DNA of 47,759 bases. It comes from Clostridia bacterium. GTDB taxonomy: Bacteria > Bacillota > Clostridia > Christensenellales > Aristaeellaceae. Made by a program: the position numbers and the translations under genes. Location of the stretch: contig JAFQOD010000079.1 of the NCBI GenBank assembly GCA_017395685.1, positions 1 to 47,759 on the forward strand, given 5' to 3'. The notes below the pieces were generated by a model, which was not told the DNA's origin, did not search any database, and saw only the letters and a list, made by a program, of their open reading frames with translations. Every line of letters starts with the position of its first letter. The first letter of the stretch is position 1. Below, piece by piece: positions 9,801 to 18,270 of the stretch.

Positions 9801-9917
9801 CGTATGAGCGACCGGAAGCGCCGCCTCTTCGATAAATTGATTACCCCCGGCGAAGAAATGCCCACCCGTCTTACAGAGAAAGACATACTTTCTTTATTTG
9901 ACTCAGAAGGAAAATAA
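6834..9917 (+). CDS. SWIM zinc-finger SNF2-family helicase-like ATPase
   Basis: DEAD/H-superfamily 2 Swi2/Snf2 translocase; bacterial members act on DNA-protein complexes, but the target here is unknown. The 1027-aa protein has a SWIM zinc finger (C59, C61, C66, H68), a long central region as in bacterial SNF2-associated proteins, and two RecA-like lobes. These show ILADDMGLGKT near 590, DEAQ near 691, LTGTPMEN near 720, and a C-terminal lobe with SLKAGGTGLNL and ATGRAHRIGQ near 960. The ATG at 6834 has GGGAGG 5 nt upstream. An upstream in-frame ATG at 6789 is less likely. The promoter of the next gene overlaps the last codons. Confidence 0.93.
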   Translation: MLTEEFLREQAGNEEYAQGQAIFHRALVREARRGKEEIIYMVSGEERHLVRVTAGALQCDCGTPYCRHAIAAGLTAMESGILQEMAKKRAQQAVPALFDAVSSMLPESDGILLSPILFLTKEGLRIGLRMGEERLYVVRHIPNFLQCRENGTPLLFGKGFEYRPQWMHFDEHQEKLLDILAEYCETPAIRSLIGAEARVMLLQPRAAARVLEALRNIPFILQIAGEQHTLNRIKEKALPLNFYLSGTPQKLHMSVELPHRLIPLTKDYRFILADDECILTPPEQRELLATLSRYSIAREASFAFSAQDTPRVMSELLPFLLHVGCVTIDPSLESNFLHLPLEAKVYLDKEGPDVTAKVSFRYGQVEIDPFAPDTVPEGALILRDAPGERAVLDELAQDGFHICKGDVYLSGSDRIFDFVTEGAIRLSQYAQVFFSKDFKRIAPRKPLLKGALRMSNGKLSLELMDGDTPIEELLPLLEALRKKRRYFRFKEGTFLDLTEAQDWHPLAEAVAEASENTGKEELGACWGAYLAALIKENKLQVELDTGAARAASLAFTPPAPPLDCLRPYQKRGYEWLLSLHALGMGGILADDMGLGKTVQMLSALLSCVISSPDKKPSLIVAPTSLTYNWLSECNRFTPQLSVLMLGGSQIVRSEQIRQITGDNPPDVVITSYPLIRRDIHLMTEIPFRFVVLDEAQQIKNVQSVGAHAVKQLTAETRIALTGTPMENHAGELWSIFDFVLPGYLPRYTDFLRRWGEGQNADDLRRRIRPFLMRRLKTDVLGELPEKMESVLMADLPPEQRRVYDAALLQKRERVGEILRDRGLTRGRAEVLSAITELRQICCHPALCLSDYAGLSGKMELLMDVLPGALSAGRRALVFSQFTSMLHLIEKRLRMEGIPYLYLDGETPAPKRLELTKEFNEGKINVFLISLKAGGTGLNLTGADLVIHYDPWWNPTAEEQATGRAHRIGQTKNVEVLRLVVHNSIEEQVLRMSDRKRRLFDKLITPGEEMPTRLTEKDILSLFDSEGK

Positions 9918-9926
9918 TTGTATAAT
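9898..9926 (+). promoter_or_regulatory. Sigma-A promoter inside the SNF2 gene end
   Basis: TTGACT (9898-9903), a 17-bp spacer and TATAAT (9921-9926). The -35 lies in the last codons of the SNF2 gene. It should drive the membrane-anchored protein and hemW. Confidence 0.7.
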
Positions 9927-9981
9927 AAACTGAACAGGCATTTTATGCCTTTATTACCATCTTCGAAAGCGGGTTTCATGC

Positions 9982-11109
9982 ATGCGGAAGCATCAACAGC
10001 TGCCATTAAAGCAATTTGATAAAAAGCAGAAATATATTATCCCCATCGCAGCCCTGATCATGGTCATTTTGCTGATCATGACGGTTATGGGTGCCTTCAA
10101 CGGCGGCAAGCGCACCATGAGCGCCCATCTCCTCCGCTGCGTTGCCACCCAGAATGTCACCCCCTTCGGCAATTCCATCCTGTATTATGATGGGATGACT
10201 TTGGTATGCCTTAACAGCCGGGGTGGTGAACGCTGGAGTTATCCTCTGGGGGAAAATGCCACCTTCTCCTGCAGCGACTCTGTAATCGCTGCCTGGTCCG
10301 GCACTCAGCTGCATATCATCAATCAGGACGGCCATTCCACCTATAATGAGAATCTGGCGGATGAGATTCAATTTGCCCGGGTGGGCAGCCGCTATGTGGG
10401 CGTTGTGCTGGGCGACAGCATCAGCCCTTCCCTGGTTATCAAGGATATGCAGGGAACCAGCATTGATAACGAAACTGCCGCATATACCGATATGGCCATT
10501 CTGGATATCGGCTTTTTCGGAGATGGTGAATACTTCTGGACCACCTCCATGAATGTTTATGGTACCACCCCCACCACCATTCTGCATACCTTCCGGGTAA
10601 ATATGAGCAATTCCGGCGAAATTTCCTTGGGTGACAATCTTCCCTATGCCATCGTATATGCCGGGAATGAATTGAATATTATTTCCACCCGGCAGCTTCG
10701 TCAGTTTGACTATCGGGGTACTCAGGATGCTTCCGGCACCAAACTGGTTTACGGCTGGCAACTGGTGGATGATCAGGTTTCCGGCAATCAGGCCATGCTG
10801 CTCTTTGCCCCCATCCGTCAGATCGAAAACGGCATCGCCATCAATCAGTTGCGCCTGCTCAACGGTGATACCGATAAACGCTTCACGCTGCCCTCCACCT
10901 GTGTCGGGGCAATGCTCTATAACAAGAAAATTTATGCCTTTTCTTCCGACACTCTCTATCGCGCGGATATCAGCGGCCGTCGCTTCAATGCCATCAGCTT
11001 GCCCTCCGATATGAACGGAGCAATCGTCACATCCTATCTGGGTATGCTGAAAAACGGCATCGCATTGGTTGCCTGCGATAATGACGTATATGCCGTCACC
11101 TTGCCATGA
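9982..11109 (+). CDS. Membrane-anchored beta-propeller-like protein (DUF5711-like)
   Basis: Function unknown. The 375-aa protein has a basic N-terminus and one membrane segment (about residues 18-38), then an extracytoplasmic part made of repeated short beta-strand patterns such as LVCLNSRGGERWSYPL and LYRADISGRRFNAI, as in PQQ/WD-type propellers. I believe this matches the DUF5711 family common in Clostridia, from memory. The ribosome binding site is weak. A consensus promoter lies 56 bp upstream. The stop overlaps the hemW start in an ATGA arrangement, so the two are translationally coupled. Confidence 0.7.
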   Translation: MRKHQQLPLKQFDKKQKYIIPIAALIMVILLIMTVMGAFNGGKRTMSAHLLRCVATQNVTPFGNSILYYDGMTLVCLNSRGGERWSYPLGENATFSCSDSVIAAWSGTQLHIINQDGHSTYNENLADEIQFARVGSRYVGVVLGDSISPSLVIKDMQGTSIDNETAAYTDMAILDIGFFGDGEYFWTTSMNVYGTTPTTILHTFRVNMSNSGEISLGDNLPYAIVYAGNELNIISTRQLRQFDYRGTQDASGTKLVYGWQLVDDQVSGNQAMLLFAPIRQIENGIAINQLRLLNGDTDKRFTLPSTCVGAMLYNKKIYAFSSDTLYRADISGRRFNAISLPSDMNGAIVTSYLGMLKNGIALVACDNDVYAVTLP

Positions 11110-12218
11110 TGAAGCAAATCGGGCTTTACGTTCATATTCCTTTCTGCAAACAAAAATGTGCCTATTGTGATTTTTCTTCCTATGCCGGAAGAGAATGCGA
11201 TATGGAACGATATATCTGTCATCTGATTGATGAGATTAACGAAAGAGCAAGCAAGGAATATCAGATTGATACTTTGTTTATCGGCGGCGGCACCCCGTCC
11301 CTGCTTCCGCCCGATCTGATGGAAAAGCTGCTTTCTGCATTACATTCTTCCTTTTTCTTTTCACCGGATGCGGAATGCACCTGTGAATGTAATCCCGGCA
11401 CCGTTACAAAGGATTTCCTCACCATCCTGAAACAAAACGGCATCAACCGGCTGTCCTTCGGTGCCCAGGCTTCTCAGTCCGGGTTACTTTCCCTGCTGGG
11501 GCGCATTCATACCTGGGCCCAGGTAAAGGAATCGGTTGATATGGCACATCAGGCCGGATTTGAAAATATCAATCTGGATCTGATGCTCGGCTTGCCGGAG
11601 CAGACCGTGGAAGACCTTTCCGAAACGCTGGATGCCGCCCTCGCCCTTTCCCCTTTTCATCTTTCCTGCTATGGCCTGATCGTAGAAGAAGGCACAAAAA
11701 TGTATGCCATGGTCGAAAGTGGAAAGTGGCATTTACCAAACGAAGATACCGAAAGGGAAATGTATGAACTCTGCCGAAAAAGATTAACGGATTACGGCAT
11801 GATTCAATACGAAATCAGCAATTTCGCCCTTCCAGGCCATGCCTGCAGGCACAATACTGATTGCTGGAGCCGTAAAGAATATCTTGGGTTTGGCTGTGCA
11901 GCATGCAGCTTCCTGGATGAAAAGCGCTATCAAAATCCATCTAACCTGGATGATTATTTATCCGGCAAAGCGCCGGAGATCATTCCGATTTCCCGGGAAG
12001 ATGCCCGTTTTGAAAGCATCATGCTGGGGCTTCGTATGATGAAGGGCGTTTCTCTTTCCCAATTCCAGGCAATGCACGGCGTAGAACTGATGGATATTTA
12101 TGGGGAGCGCCTGCAAAAATCATTTTCCCTTGGCCTTGTCGTTCTGCAGGATGGTTATCTGCGCCTCACCCGAAAAGGCATGGACGTCCAAAATGCAGTA
12201 CTGGTAGAATTATTATAA
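11106..12218 (+). CDS. hemW: HemW-like radical SAM protein
   Basis: Radical SAM protein of the HemW/HemN family. HemW proteins bind heme and are thought to act as heme chaperones; many are annotated as oxygen-independent coproporphyrinogen III oxidase. The 370-aa protein carries the 4Fe-4S motif CKQKCAYC (C14, C18, C21) after GLYVHIPF, then IGGGTPS, CECNPGT, RLSFGAQ and LMLGLPEQT in the expected order. The three-cysteine motif, without the extra fourth cysteine of true HemN, favours HemW. Usual family glycine-rich segments near 260 are replaced by GFGCAACSF. It overlaps the preceding gene by 4 bp. A second ATG three bases downstream is equally possible. Confidence 0.88.
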   Translation: MMKQIGLYVHIPFCKQKCAYCDFSSYAGRECDMERYICHLIDEINERASKEYQIDTLFIGGGTPSLLPPDLMEKLLSALHSSFFFSPDAECTCECNPGTVTKDFLTILKQNGINRLSFGAQASQSGLLSLLGRIHTWAQVKESVDMAHQAGFENINLDLMLGLPEQTVEDLSETLDAALALSPFHLSCYGLIVEEGTKMYAMVESGKWHLPNEDTEREMYELCRKRLTDYGMIQYEISNFALPGHACRHNTDCWSRKEYLGFGCAACSFLDEKRYQNPSNLDDYLSGKAPEIIPISREDARFESIMLGLRMMKGVSLSQFQAMHGVELMDIYGERLQKSFSLGLVVLQDGYLRLTRKGMDVQNAVLVELL

Positions 12219-12289
12219 TTTCCTTGGAACAAAATTACCCCTTTCTACGTCCTATATTATGTAAGACAGTTACAATCGGAGGGATCGTC

Positions 12290-13525
12290 ATGAAAAAGAG
12301 ACTGGGTAAATCCATTTTTGCACTGCTGTGCTGCCTGTGCCTGGCATGCTCCTGTATGCCCGCCCTGGCCACTTCTTTCAATGGAAGCTACAGCTATTAC
12401 AATACGGATTATGCGGTTGTAACCGGCACTTCTTACCTCAATCTCCGTCAAGGCCCCGGCACTGATTCCGCCTGGCTTGGCCGTGCCAATGAAAATGATT
12501 GGGTGCGTGTTCAGGGCGAAGTGGGCAATTGGTATTATGTTACCATTGTGGAATCCAATCTTTCCGGCTACATGAGTAAGAATTTCCTTACGCTCGCTGC
12601 CGCCGCTCCCTCTGTGCCTTCCGTACCTTCTGCCGGAAACGGCACGATGGGCGTTGTTACCAATCCCAAGCCCACCCAGTTTCTGAATCTGCGTCAATAT
12701 CCCAGCTACGATGCCCCTGTGCTCGGTATATTTTACAACGGCGCTGTCTGCCAGATTCTGGCCGCTTTTGACGGCTGGTATCAGGTCATTATCAATGGCC
12801 AGACCGGTTACTTCCGCCAGGAATTTGTAACTGTAAGCAACAATTCTTCCTCTTCTTCCGGCAGCCAAACAGCCACAATCCACACTCTTAACGGCGGGAA
12901 GCTGAATCTGCGTAACGCTCCCACTTATAAGGGATCTTCTATTATCGCCCAGATCCCCAATGGTCGTCAGGTGACAGTATTGCTCAAGGGTAATTATTTC
13001 TGGAAGGTGCAGGTGGATGGCAAGACCGGCTATATGGATTGTTCCTTCCTCACCGAAAAAATCGGTTCCGGCACTTCCTCCCCCACCCCCAACTTGCCTG
13101 TTACAAAACCTGTAACCAACGGCTATGCCATCGTCAATAATCCCAAGCCTACCCAATTCCTCAATCTGCGTGAGCAAGCCTCCACTTCTTCCAAAGTCAT
13201 TGCCCAGTATAAGAATGGCATTCGCTTTGAAATCATCGAACCTGGTGAAACCTGGTGCAAAGTATATGGAAGCGCTACCGGCAACATTGGATATATGATG
13301 ACCAAGTATCTCACCCTCTACGGCGTTTCCTCCTCTCCCACCAAAGTGGTGCAGAATGGCAATACTTACGTCAATCTACGCTCCGCCCCCAGCAAGCAGA
13401 CCGGAAACGTATATAACAAGCTTTATTCCGGCAGCGTCGTGGTAGTTCTGACGCCCGGCGAAGAGTGGACCCAGGTGCGTTACGGCAATACTGTAGGCTA
13501 TATGATGACGGTGTTTCTCAAATAA
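12290..13525 (+). CDS. Secreted protein with five SH3b domains
   Basis: Predicted exported, probably cell-wall-associated protein. The 411-aa product has an N-terminal signal peptide (MKKRLGKSIF, a leucine/cysteine-rich core, cleavage near PALA) and five consecutive bacterial SH3 domains of about 60-70 residues, each with the LNLR core and GYM or GYF end. Domains 2 and 4 share the segment NPKPTQFLNLR and look like recent duplicates. Linkers are Ser/Pro-rich. There is no catalytic domain, so it probably binds peptidoglycan or another wall polymer. The start at 12290 has GGAGG 7 nt upstream; an in-frame ATG at 12224 would bury the signal peptide and is rejected. A strong terminator follows. Confidence 0.88.
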   Translation: MKKRLGKSIFALLCCLCLACSCMPALATSFNGSYSYYNTDYAVVTGTSYLNLRQGPGTDSAWLGRANENDWVRVQGEVGNWYYVTIVESNLSGYMSKNFLTLAAAAPSVPSVPSAGNGTMGVVTNPKPTQFLNLRQYPSYDAPVLGIFYNGAVCQILAAFDGWYQVIINGQTGYFRQEFVTVSNNSSSSSGSQTATIHTLNGGKLNLRNAPTYKGSSIIAQIPNGRQVTVLLKGNYFWKVQVDGKTGYMDCSFLTEKIGSGTSSPTPNLPVTKPVTNGYAIVNNPKPTQFLNLREQASTSSKVIAQYKNGIRFEIIEPGETWCKVYGSATGNIGYMMTKYLTLYGVSSSPTKVVQNGNTYVNLRSAPSKQTGNVYNKLYSGSVVVVLTPGEEWTQVRYGNTVGYMMTVFLK

Positions 13526-13540
13526 TCCATATAATAAATG

Positions 13541-13566
13541 AAGCTGCCTTCCGGCAGCTTTTTTCT
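13541..13566 (+). terminator. Terminator after the SH3b protein gene
   Basis: Stem AAGCTGCC/GGCAGCTT with loop TTCC, followed by a T-run. Confidence 0.9.
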
Positions 13567-13738
13567 TTCATTGGTATGCTTTTCATCATTTTTTCGCAAA
13601 ATAAAATACCTACTTTAGCAGGCATTCCATTGCTTCTCTTAATGCATATATAGTATAGCATAAACCTCAAAAAAGAACAAGACTTGATTTTTTTGCGGAT
13701 TTACCGTATCCTTGGCACACAGAAAAGGAGTGATGGCC

Positions 13739-15952
13739 ATGAATCAACCGCAGATTCCCCTGGAAGAAAAACTGCATCTTGATAAAACGCTTTCCATCGT
13801 CCAGGCCGAATTGGATTCGGTAAGAGCCGCCACCAAAGCCCAGCAGCAGGAAATGGACAGGCTGCGCAGCGAACTGCAGACGGACCGTGAACTGGCTAAT
13901 TTATGGTCCTCCGAAGAATTTGAAGATCTGGCCGATCTGAGCCAATCCGTCCGGTTATTAACCATGCAGGAAGAAACACAGGATACCGCCGTCGCCCGCC
14001 GGATCGCCCTGGAATATCAGCAACATTCCCCTTATTTTGCCCGTCTCACCCTTCGGTTTCCCGACGAAGAGGAAGATGAGCCCATCTATATCGGGCGCTT
14101 TTCCTTGTGGAATCCGAAAGAAAAGGATCTGGCTGTCCATGACTGGCGCTCCCCCATTGCCAGTGTATTTTATCGCTTTGGAATGGAACCCGCTTACTAT
14201 ACTGCCCCTTTAGGCCGTATCGATTGCCTGGTAACAGGAAAGAGGCAATATGAAATCCGTAACGGACAGATCGTCTATTGCTTTGATGCTGATTCTGTCA
14301 TTCAGGATAAATTGCTCCGGAAGATGCTGAGCCAGAATGCATCCTCTCAGATGCGCTCCATCGTCGAAACCATCCAGAAAGATCAGGATATTGCAATCCG
14401 GGATGAAGAGCATGATCTATTGATGGTTCAGGGCGTTGCCGGCAGCGGCAAAACCTCCATTGCTCTCCATCGGGTGGCATATCTGATGTATGAGGGATTG
14501 AAAAATCGCTTGCGCAGCCACAATATCCTCATTCTTTCCCCCAATACTGTATTTGAAAAATATATCAGCAGCGTGCTGCCGGAGCTGGGCCAAAGGAATA
14601 CCGCTGCAGCAACACTGGAATATATTCTGGAAAATTTCCTGCATACCCCTGTTCAATCCCGGGTTGATCGGATTGACAGCCTTTGCAAGGCAGAATCCCG
14701 CCAGGCCGAGGCAATGCGCCGTATGCTGGATTTCAAATCTTCACCGGAGTTTGTTGCAATACTGGATCGATTTTTGCAGGAAATTCCCCGTCACTTTTCC
14801 CAATACCAGGATCTGTGGTATGGCGATCATCTGCTTGCAACTGCCCAATCCCTGAAAAACGAAATCATGCAGCGGGATGACAAATGGCCACTTGGCGTCC
14901 GGCTTCATAGATTGGAAAATATCCTTTGGGAGAAAATTCGCGCCCTTCGACCGGAAAGAATGAAAACGCTGTATTTCCGCGCCCTGCAATTGAGCCGTGG
15001 GCCCGAATGGGCAAGGGCCTATTCGCTATATGAAACGGCATCCCTTTCCCGGCAAATTCAGGCCATTACACGCCTTTCTGTGCGACAGCTATATCTTTCC
15101 CTATTTGCAGATGAAACGCGTTTTTTGCGCCTTGCAAAGGGTATTCCGCTGCCTTCCGATATTCGTTCAATTCTTACTGATACCTGTGAAGCATTGCGTT
15201 CCGATCAGCCCCTTCCCCTGAGCGATGCCTCCGCCATGGCATATCTTAAGGTGCGTCTGGAAGGCCGTTCTGCTTCCGGGGATATCAGGCAGGTTGTCAT
15301 CGATGAAGCCCAGGATTACGGCATGGCCGATTATGCCCTTCTTCATTCATTCTATCCCAATGCACGCTTTACGGTTCTCGGAGATATTAATCAATCCATG
15401 GAGCGCGGCATGGACCATTCCTTTTTTGGGAATGTTCAGAAACAACTGAAGATTGAAAAGGCTGCTTTGATCGAACTGAATAAAAGCTTCCGATGCACCA
15501 AAGAAATTCTTTCCTTCAGCGAACAATTTCTGAAGCATGCTGCCCTTCAATCCTTTAACCGCTCCGGTGAGGAGCCCAAAATCCTTCCTAACGATCAGAT
15601 CATATCCTGTATCCGGCAATGCAAAGAAATGGGCTATAAATCCATTGCTTTGATCGCCAAAACGGCTGAAATGGCTGAAAAATGGCATGCCCGCCTATCC
15701 CTCGAAATACCCATCCGTCTGATGGGCCGCGATATCAATCCCGGGGATGTTTTCATTGTTCCCTTGGCACTGACAAAAGGCCTGGAATTTGATGCTGTTT
15801 TCTTGCTGGATTGTGATGAAACGAACTATAGCACAGAAGATGACAGGCGTCTTTTATATGTCGCCTGCACACGCGCACTGCATTTCTTATCTTTCTTCTA
15901 TACCTCCAGCCCCAGCCTGCTACTGAAACAGGAGGATCAATGCAATGGATGA
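13739..15952 (+). CDS. helD: HelD-like UvrD-family helicase
   Basis: Superfamily 1 ATPase related to HelD, which in Gram-positive bacteria removes stalled RNA polymerase from DNA. The 737-aa protein has an N-terminal coiled-coil arm (about 1-80), DWRSPIASVFYRF near 135 as typical of HelD, a Walker A GVAGSGKTS near 232, VIDEAQDY near 520, LGDINQSM near 545, KGLEFDAVFL near 680 and LLYVACTRA near 705. The ATG at 13739 has AGGAG 8 nt upstream. Its stop lies 8 bp inside the next gene, so the two are probably coupled. Confidence 0.9.
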   Translation: MNQPQIPLEEKLHLDKTLSIVQAELDSVRAATKAQQQEMDRLRSELQTDRELANLWSSEEFEDLADLSQSVRLLTMQEETQDTAVARRIALEYQQHSPYFARLTLRFPDEEEDEPIYIGRFSLWNPKEKDLAVHDWRSPIASVFYRFGMEPAYYTAPLGRIDCLVTGKRQYEIRNGQIVYCFDADSVIQDKLLRKMLSQNASSQMRSIVETIQKDQDIAIRDEEHDLLMVQGVAGSGKTSIALHRVAYLMYEGLKNRLRSHNILILSPNTVFEKYISSVLPELGQRNTAAATLEYILENFLHTPVQSRVDRIDSLCKAESRQAEAMRRMLDFKSSPEFVAILDRFLQEIPRHFSQYQDLWYGDHLLATAQSLKNEIMQRDDKWPLGVRLHRLENILWEKIRALRPERMKTLYFRALQLSRGPEWARAYSLYETASLSRQIQAITRLSVRQLYLSLFADETRFLRLAKGIPLPSDIRSILTDTCEALRSDQPLPLSDASAMAYLKVRLEGRSASGDIRQVVIDEAQDYGMADYALLHSFYPNARFTVLGDINQSMERGMDHSFFGNVQKQLKIEKAALIELNKSFRCTKEILSFSEQFLKHAALQSFNRSGEEPKILPNDQIISCIRQCKEMGYKSIALIAKTAEMAEKWHARLSLEIPIRLMGRDINPGDVFIVPLALTKGLEFDAVFLLDCDETNYSTEDDRRLLYVACTRALHFLSFFYTSSPSLLLKQEDQCNG

Positions 15953-16229
15953 AATTTTCGCAATGGTTGCAAACGCAATCAATCATGTAACTGGTCTTCC
16001 CCGTGAATCCATTCGTCCCGAAACCGATCTTCAAAAACTGAAATTTGCCCAATGGGCCACACTGATCATGGCGTGCGAAAAATACTATCACATCGAAATT
16101 CCCGATGAGAAGGCCATCGGATTTACATGTGCGCAGGATCTGACATTGTGCATTCACCAGGAATTATCCGATGGCAGAAGTGATTATTCTGCTCCCACAG
16201 ATGAAGATCGCACTGACTGGTATTATTAA
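15945..16229 (+). CDS. Acyl-carrier-like protein lacking the phosphopantetheine serine
   Basis: A 94-aa acidic protein whose first 75 residues resemble an acyl carrier protein: IRPETDLQKL at 24-33 matches the loop before helix II, and ACEKYYHIEIPDEKA at 43-57 matches the helix II/III region. At the place of the DSL motif it reads LKFAQW, so the serine that carries phosphopantetheine is missing. It cannot be a standard carrier and may be a protein-interaction relic. It overlaps helD by 8 bp with GGAGG inside the helD end. The ACP relationship is inferred by eye and moderate. Confidence 0.6.
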   Translation: MDEIFAMVANAINHVTGLPRESIRPETDLQKLKFAQWATLIMACEKYYHIEIPDEKAIGFTCAQDLTLCIHQELSDGRSDYSAPTDEDRTDWYY

Positions 16230-16311
16230 AATAACCCAATCATGCTTTCACTGGTGGATATCAGAATAATTTCTGAGATTAAAGGCATACTTTTCCCAGG
16301 AGGAGAAGCTT

Positions 16312-17526
16312 ATGCCTTTTTTACATGATGATCATCCTTCATTAGAGCAAGGAATCTTTATGCCTCATTCCATCATTTTACCTGGCCTTGATTCGAGGGA
16401 ATCTCTTTTTTCCATACTTCGGGTTATTCTTGCTTCATCAGTGGAGAATTATTCAATGCTCCTTCTGGAAAACGGAATCTCCAACATTTCCGATTATGAT
16501 TGTGCCAGAGATTTTTCCTTAATGGCCCGCACAGAGCACAGGCAGTACCTTTCTTTTGTATCCGCTGCATCAAATGCCCTGCCGAAAAATGATTACCGCC
16601 ATCTGATCTATCTTTTCGTACTTGCCATGAATTGCGCCGCCAATTGGGCCCAGCAATTAAAGGATGAGCCTGTACGCCGCATTCTGGATTTTTTGCTGCC
16701 GGAATATCAGGATATGCTGTACCGCCTATCAAATCTTTCTATTCTGATCCACGAATCGGATGTAACAGAGTTTCTTTTCGGTATCGTCGAGATCATGCCC
16801 GGCAGACCAATGATTGCCTGCCACAGGCATCCCTATGACGACATCCATTCCCTAAACTCCCATCCATCCAATGCCGCTTCATTATCCTGCTTAACCATGC
16901 TCTCCGTGCTTGAAAGCATTTCCAGCCAATTGACCGCATGCAATGCTCATCCTTTACAGCATCTCAAAAGGGCATTTTTGAATGAAATGGCATTCCTGAT
17001 TCAGCAGCACAGATGCCTCTTTCTTTCTTTGCTTCCAAAGCTTCACCCCATTGAACTGATTTTTCTTTTTCAGCAGTTGGAATGCTATCTTTACGATAGC
17101 CTCCAGCAGGATGAACCAAACAGCGAAATTAAGCAGTTATTTATTCAAGAACGAGCTCATGAAGCAACACATATTCAAAAAATCTCCACCCTGATTCACG
17201 ATGAACGGCGCCTTTCCGAATATTGGCTGCCATCGCTTCCTTCCTTTCGCATTCAATCTCAAAAAGGGTATGTACGGGAAACGCTACTGAATCTTGGTGT
17301 TACCCTCCGGCACGGAAAGCCGGTGCCAGTAGGGGCGCTAAAAAAAGGGGCTGATTTTTTCCGTTACCAAAGACGCCTTTTCCCAGATCCGAATGAGGCG
17401 CCATCCCATATCATCATTCAGAAGACAATCGAGAAAAACGGAATGGATTTTCGGTATATGATCGCCCCTCATCCTATTGAGAGGCTGCGCAGCCGTGATC
17501 AGGATGCATTGGATATCGGAAGATAA
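16312..17526 (+). CDS. Unrecognised 404-aa helical protein
   Basis: I do not recognise this protein. It is 404 aa, without signal peptide or membrane segment, and looks largely alpha-helical. Acidic and histidine residues recur in helices, for example FLNEMAFLIQQHR and QERAHEATHIQKIS, reminiscent of ferritin-like metal sites, but this is only a visual impression. The C-terminal 100 residues change character and are more basic. The start has a good AGGAGGAG box about 7 nt upstream. It follows the ACP-like gene by about 80 bp and precedes the LysM gene, all on the same strand. Confidence 0.6.
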   Translation: MPFLHDDHPSLEQGIFMPHSIILPGLDSRESLFSILRVILASSVENYSMLLLENGISNISDYDCARDFSLMARTEHRQYLSFVSAASNALPKNDYRHLIYLFVLAMNCAANWAQQLKDEPVRRILDFLLPEYQDMLYRLSNLSILIHESDVTEFLFGIVEIMPGRPMIACHRHPYDDIHSLNSHPSNAASLSCLTMLSVLESISSQLTACNAHPLQHLKRAFLNEMAFLIQQHRCLFLSLLPKLHPIELIFLFQQLECYLYDSLQQDEPNSEIKQLFIQERAHEATHIQKISTLIHDERRLSEYWLPSLPSFRIQSQKGYVRETLLNLGVTLRHGKPVPVGALKKGADFFRYQRRLFPDPNEAPSHIIIQKTIEKNGMDFRYMIAPHPIERLRSRDQDALDIGR

Positions 17527-17599
17527 ATTTCAATTCTCTGCACGTTTTCCCCCATCCCGCATAAAATGGTGATGAGAAGAATGAAAGGGGGAATTTCCC

Positions 17600-18235
17600 A
17601 TGTCCAATCCTGCCAATCAGCCGTCCTGTGCATATCAGTATACCGTCAAGCGTGGCGATAGCTTTTATCTGATCGCCCATCGCCTGGGGGTACAGCTGAG
17701 GGATCTGCTGGCAGCCAATCCTGATATCCCGCCCTCCAGGCTCACCGTAGGCGATGTGCTGTGCATTCCCTATGGAAATGAAACGCAGAATCCTTCCGAC
17801 GGGAATACGCCTGGGAACAGCGGCGGCAACAGTGATTGCGTCTGTCCGGAGGTTCCGGAAACGCCCGTTCAGCCCGACGCTCCTTCTGTCCCGGAAGCAC
17901 CGGAGAATAACATCTGCCCACCCAATCGCCGCACCGTGGTACAGCAGGGGCAAACCGCCAGTGATCTTCAGCTGCGTTACGATCTGAGCTATTATACGCT
18001 GCAAGCAGCCAATGCCGATAAGGATCTGGATGCACTGCAAGGCGGCGACGTTGTCTGTATCCCGGAAAATAATCTTCCCTGCAATCTTCCTACTACGGTC
18101 ACTTTAAAGGAAAATGAAACCCTAGAATCCATTGCAGTTACATATAATCTGCCAATCGCTGCCCTGCTTCGGGTGAATCCCTGCCTTGCGCCGGAGGATT
18201 TTGCCGCAGGTGTTACCATTCGCTTGCCAAACTAA
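17600..18235 (+). CDS. Three-LysM-domain protein
   Basis: A 211-aa protein with three LysM modules: residues about 12-58 (YTVKRGDSFYLIAHRLGV to VLCIPYG), 110-153 (TASDLQLRYDLSYYTLQAAN to VVCIPEN) and 163-210 (ETLESIAVTYNLPIAALLRVN to IRLPN). A Pro/Gly/Asn-rich linker with CVCP lies between modules 1 and 2. It has no signal peptide. LysM proteins without one are common in spore coats of Firmicutes, which would suit this sporulating host, but that is inference. The start has an AAAGGGGG box about 9 nt upstream. A bidirectional terminator follows. Confidence 0.8.
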   Translation: MSNPANQPSCAYQYTVKRGDSFYLIAHRLGVQLRDLLAANPDIPPSRLTVGDVLCIPYGNETQNPSDGNTPGNSGGNSDCVCPEVPETPVQPDAPSVPEAPENNICPPNRRTVVQQGQTASDLQLRYDLSYYTLQAANADKDLDALQGGDVVCIPENNLPCNLPTTVTLKENETLESIAVTYNLPIAALLRVNPCLAPEDFAAGVTIRLPN

Positions 18236-18270
18236 AAAAATAACGCTGCAGCTCATGCTGCAGCATTTTT
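18236..18270. terminator. Bidirectional terminator between convergent genes
   Basis: Perfect 8-bp stem GCTGCAGC/GCTGCAGC (18245-18252 with 18257-18264) and loop TCAT. A T-run follows on the plus strand, and on the minus strand a T-rich tract from the plus-strand A-run at 18235-18243. It serves the LysM gene and the Spo0A-like gene, whose end overlaps it. Confidence 0.85.
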
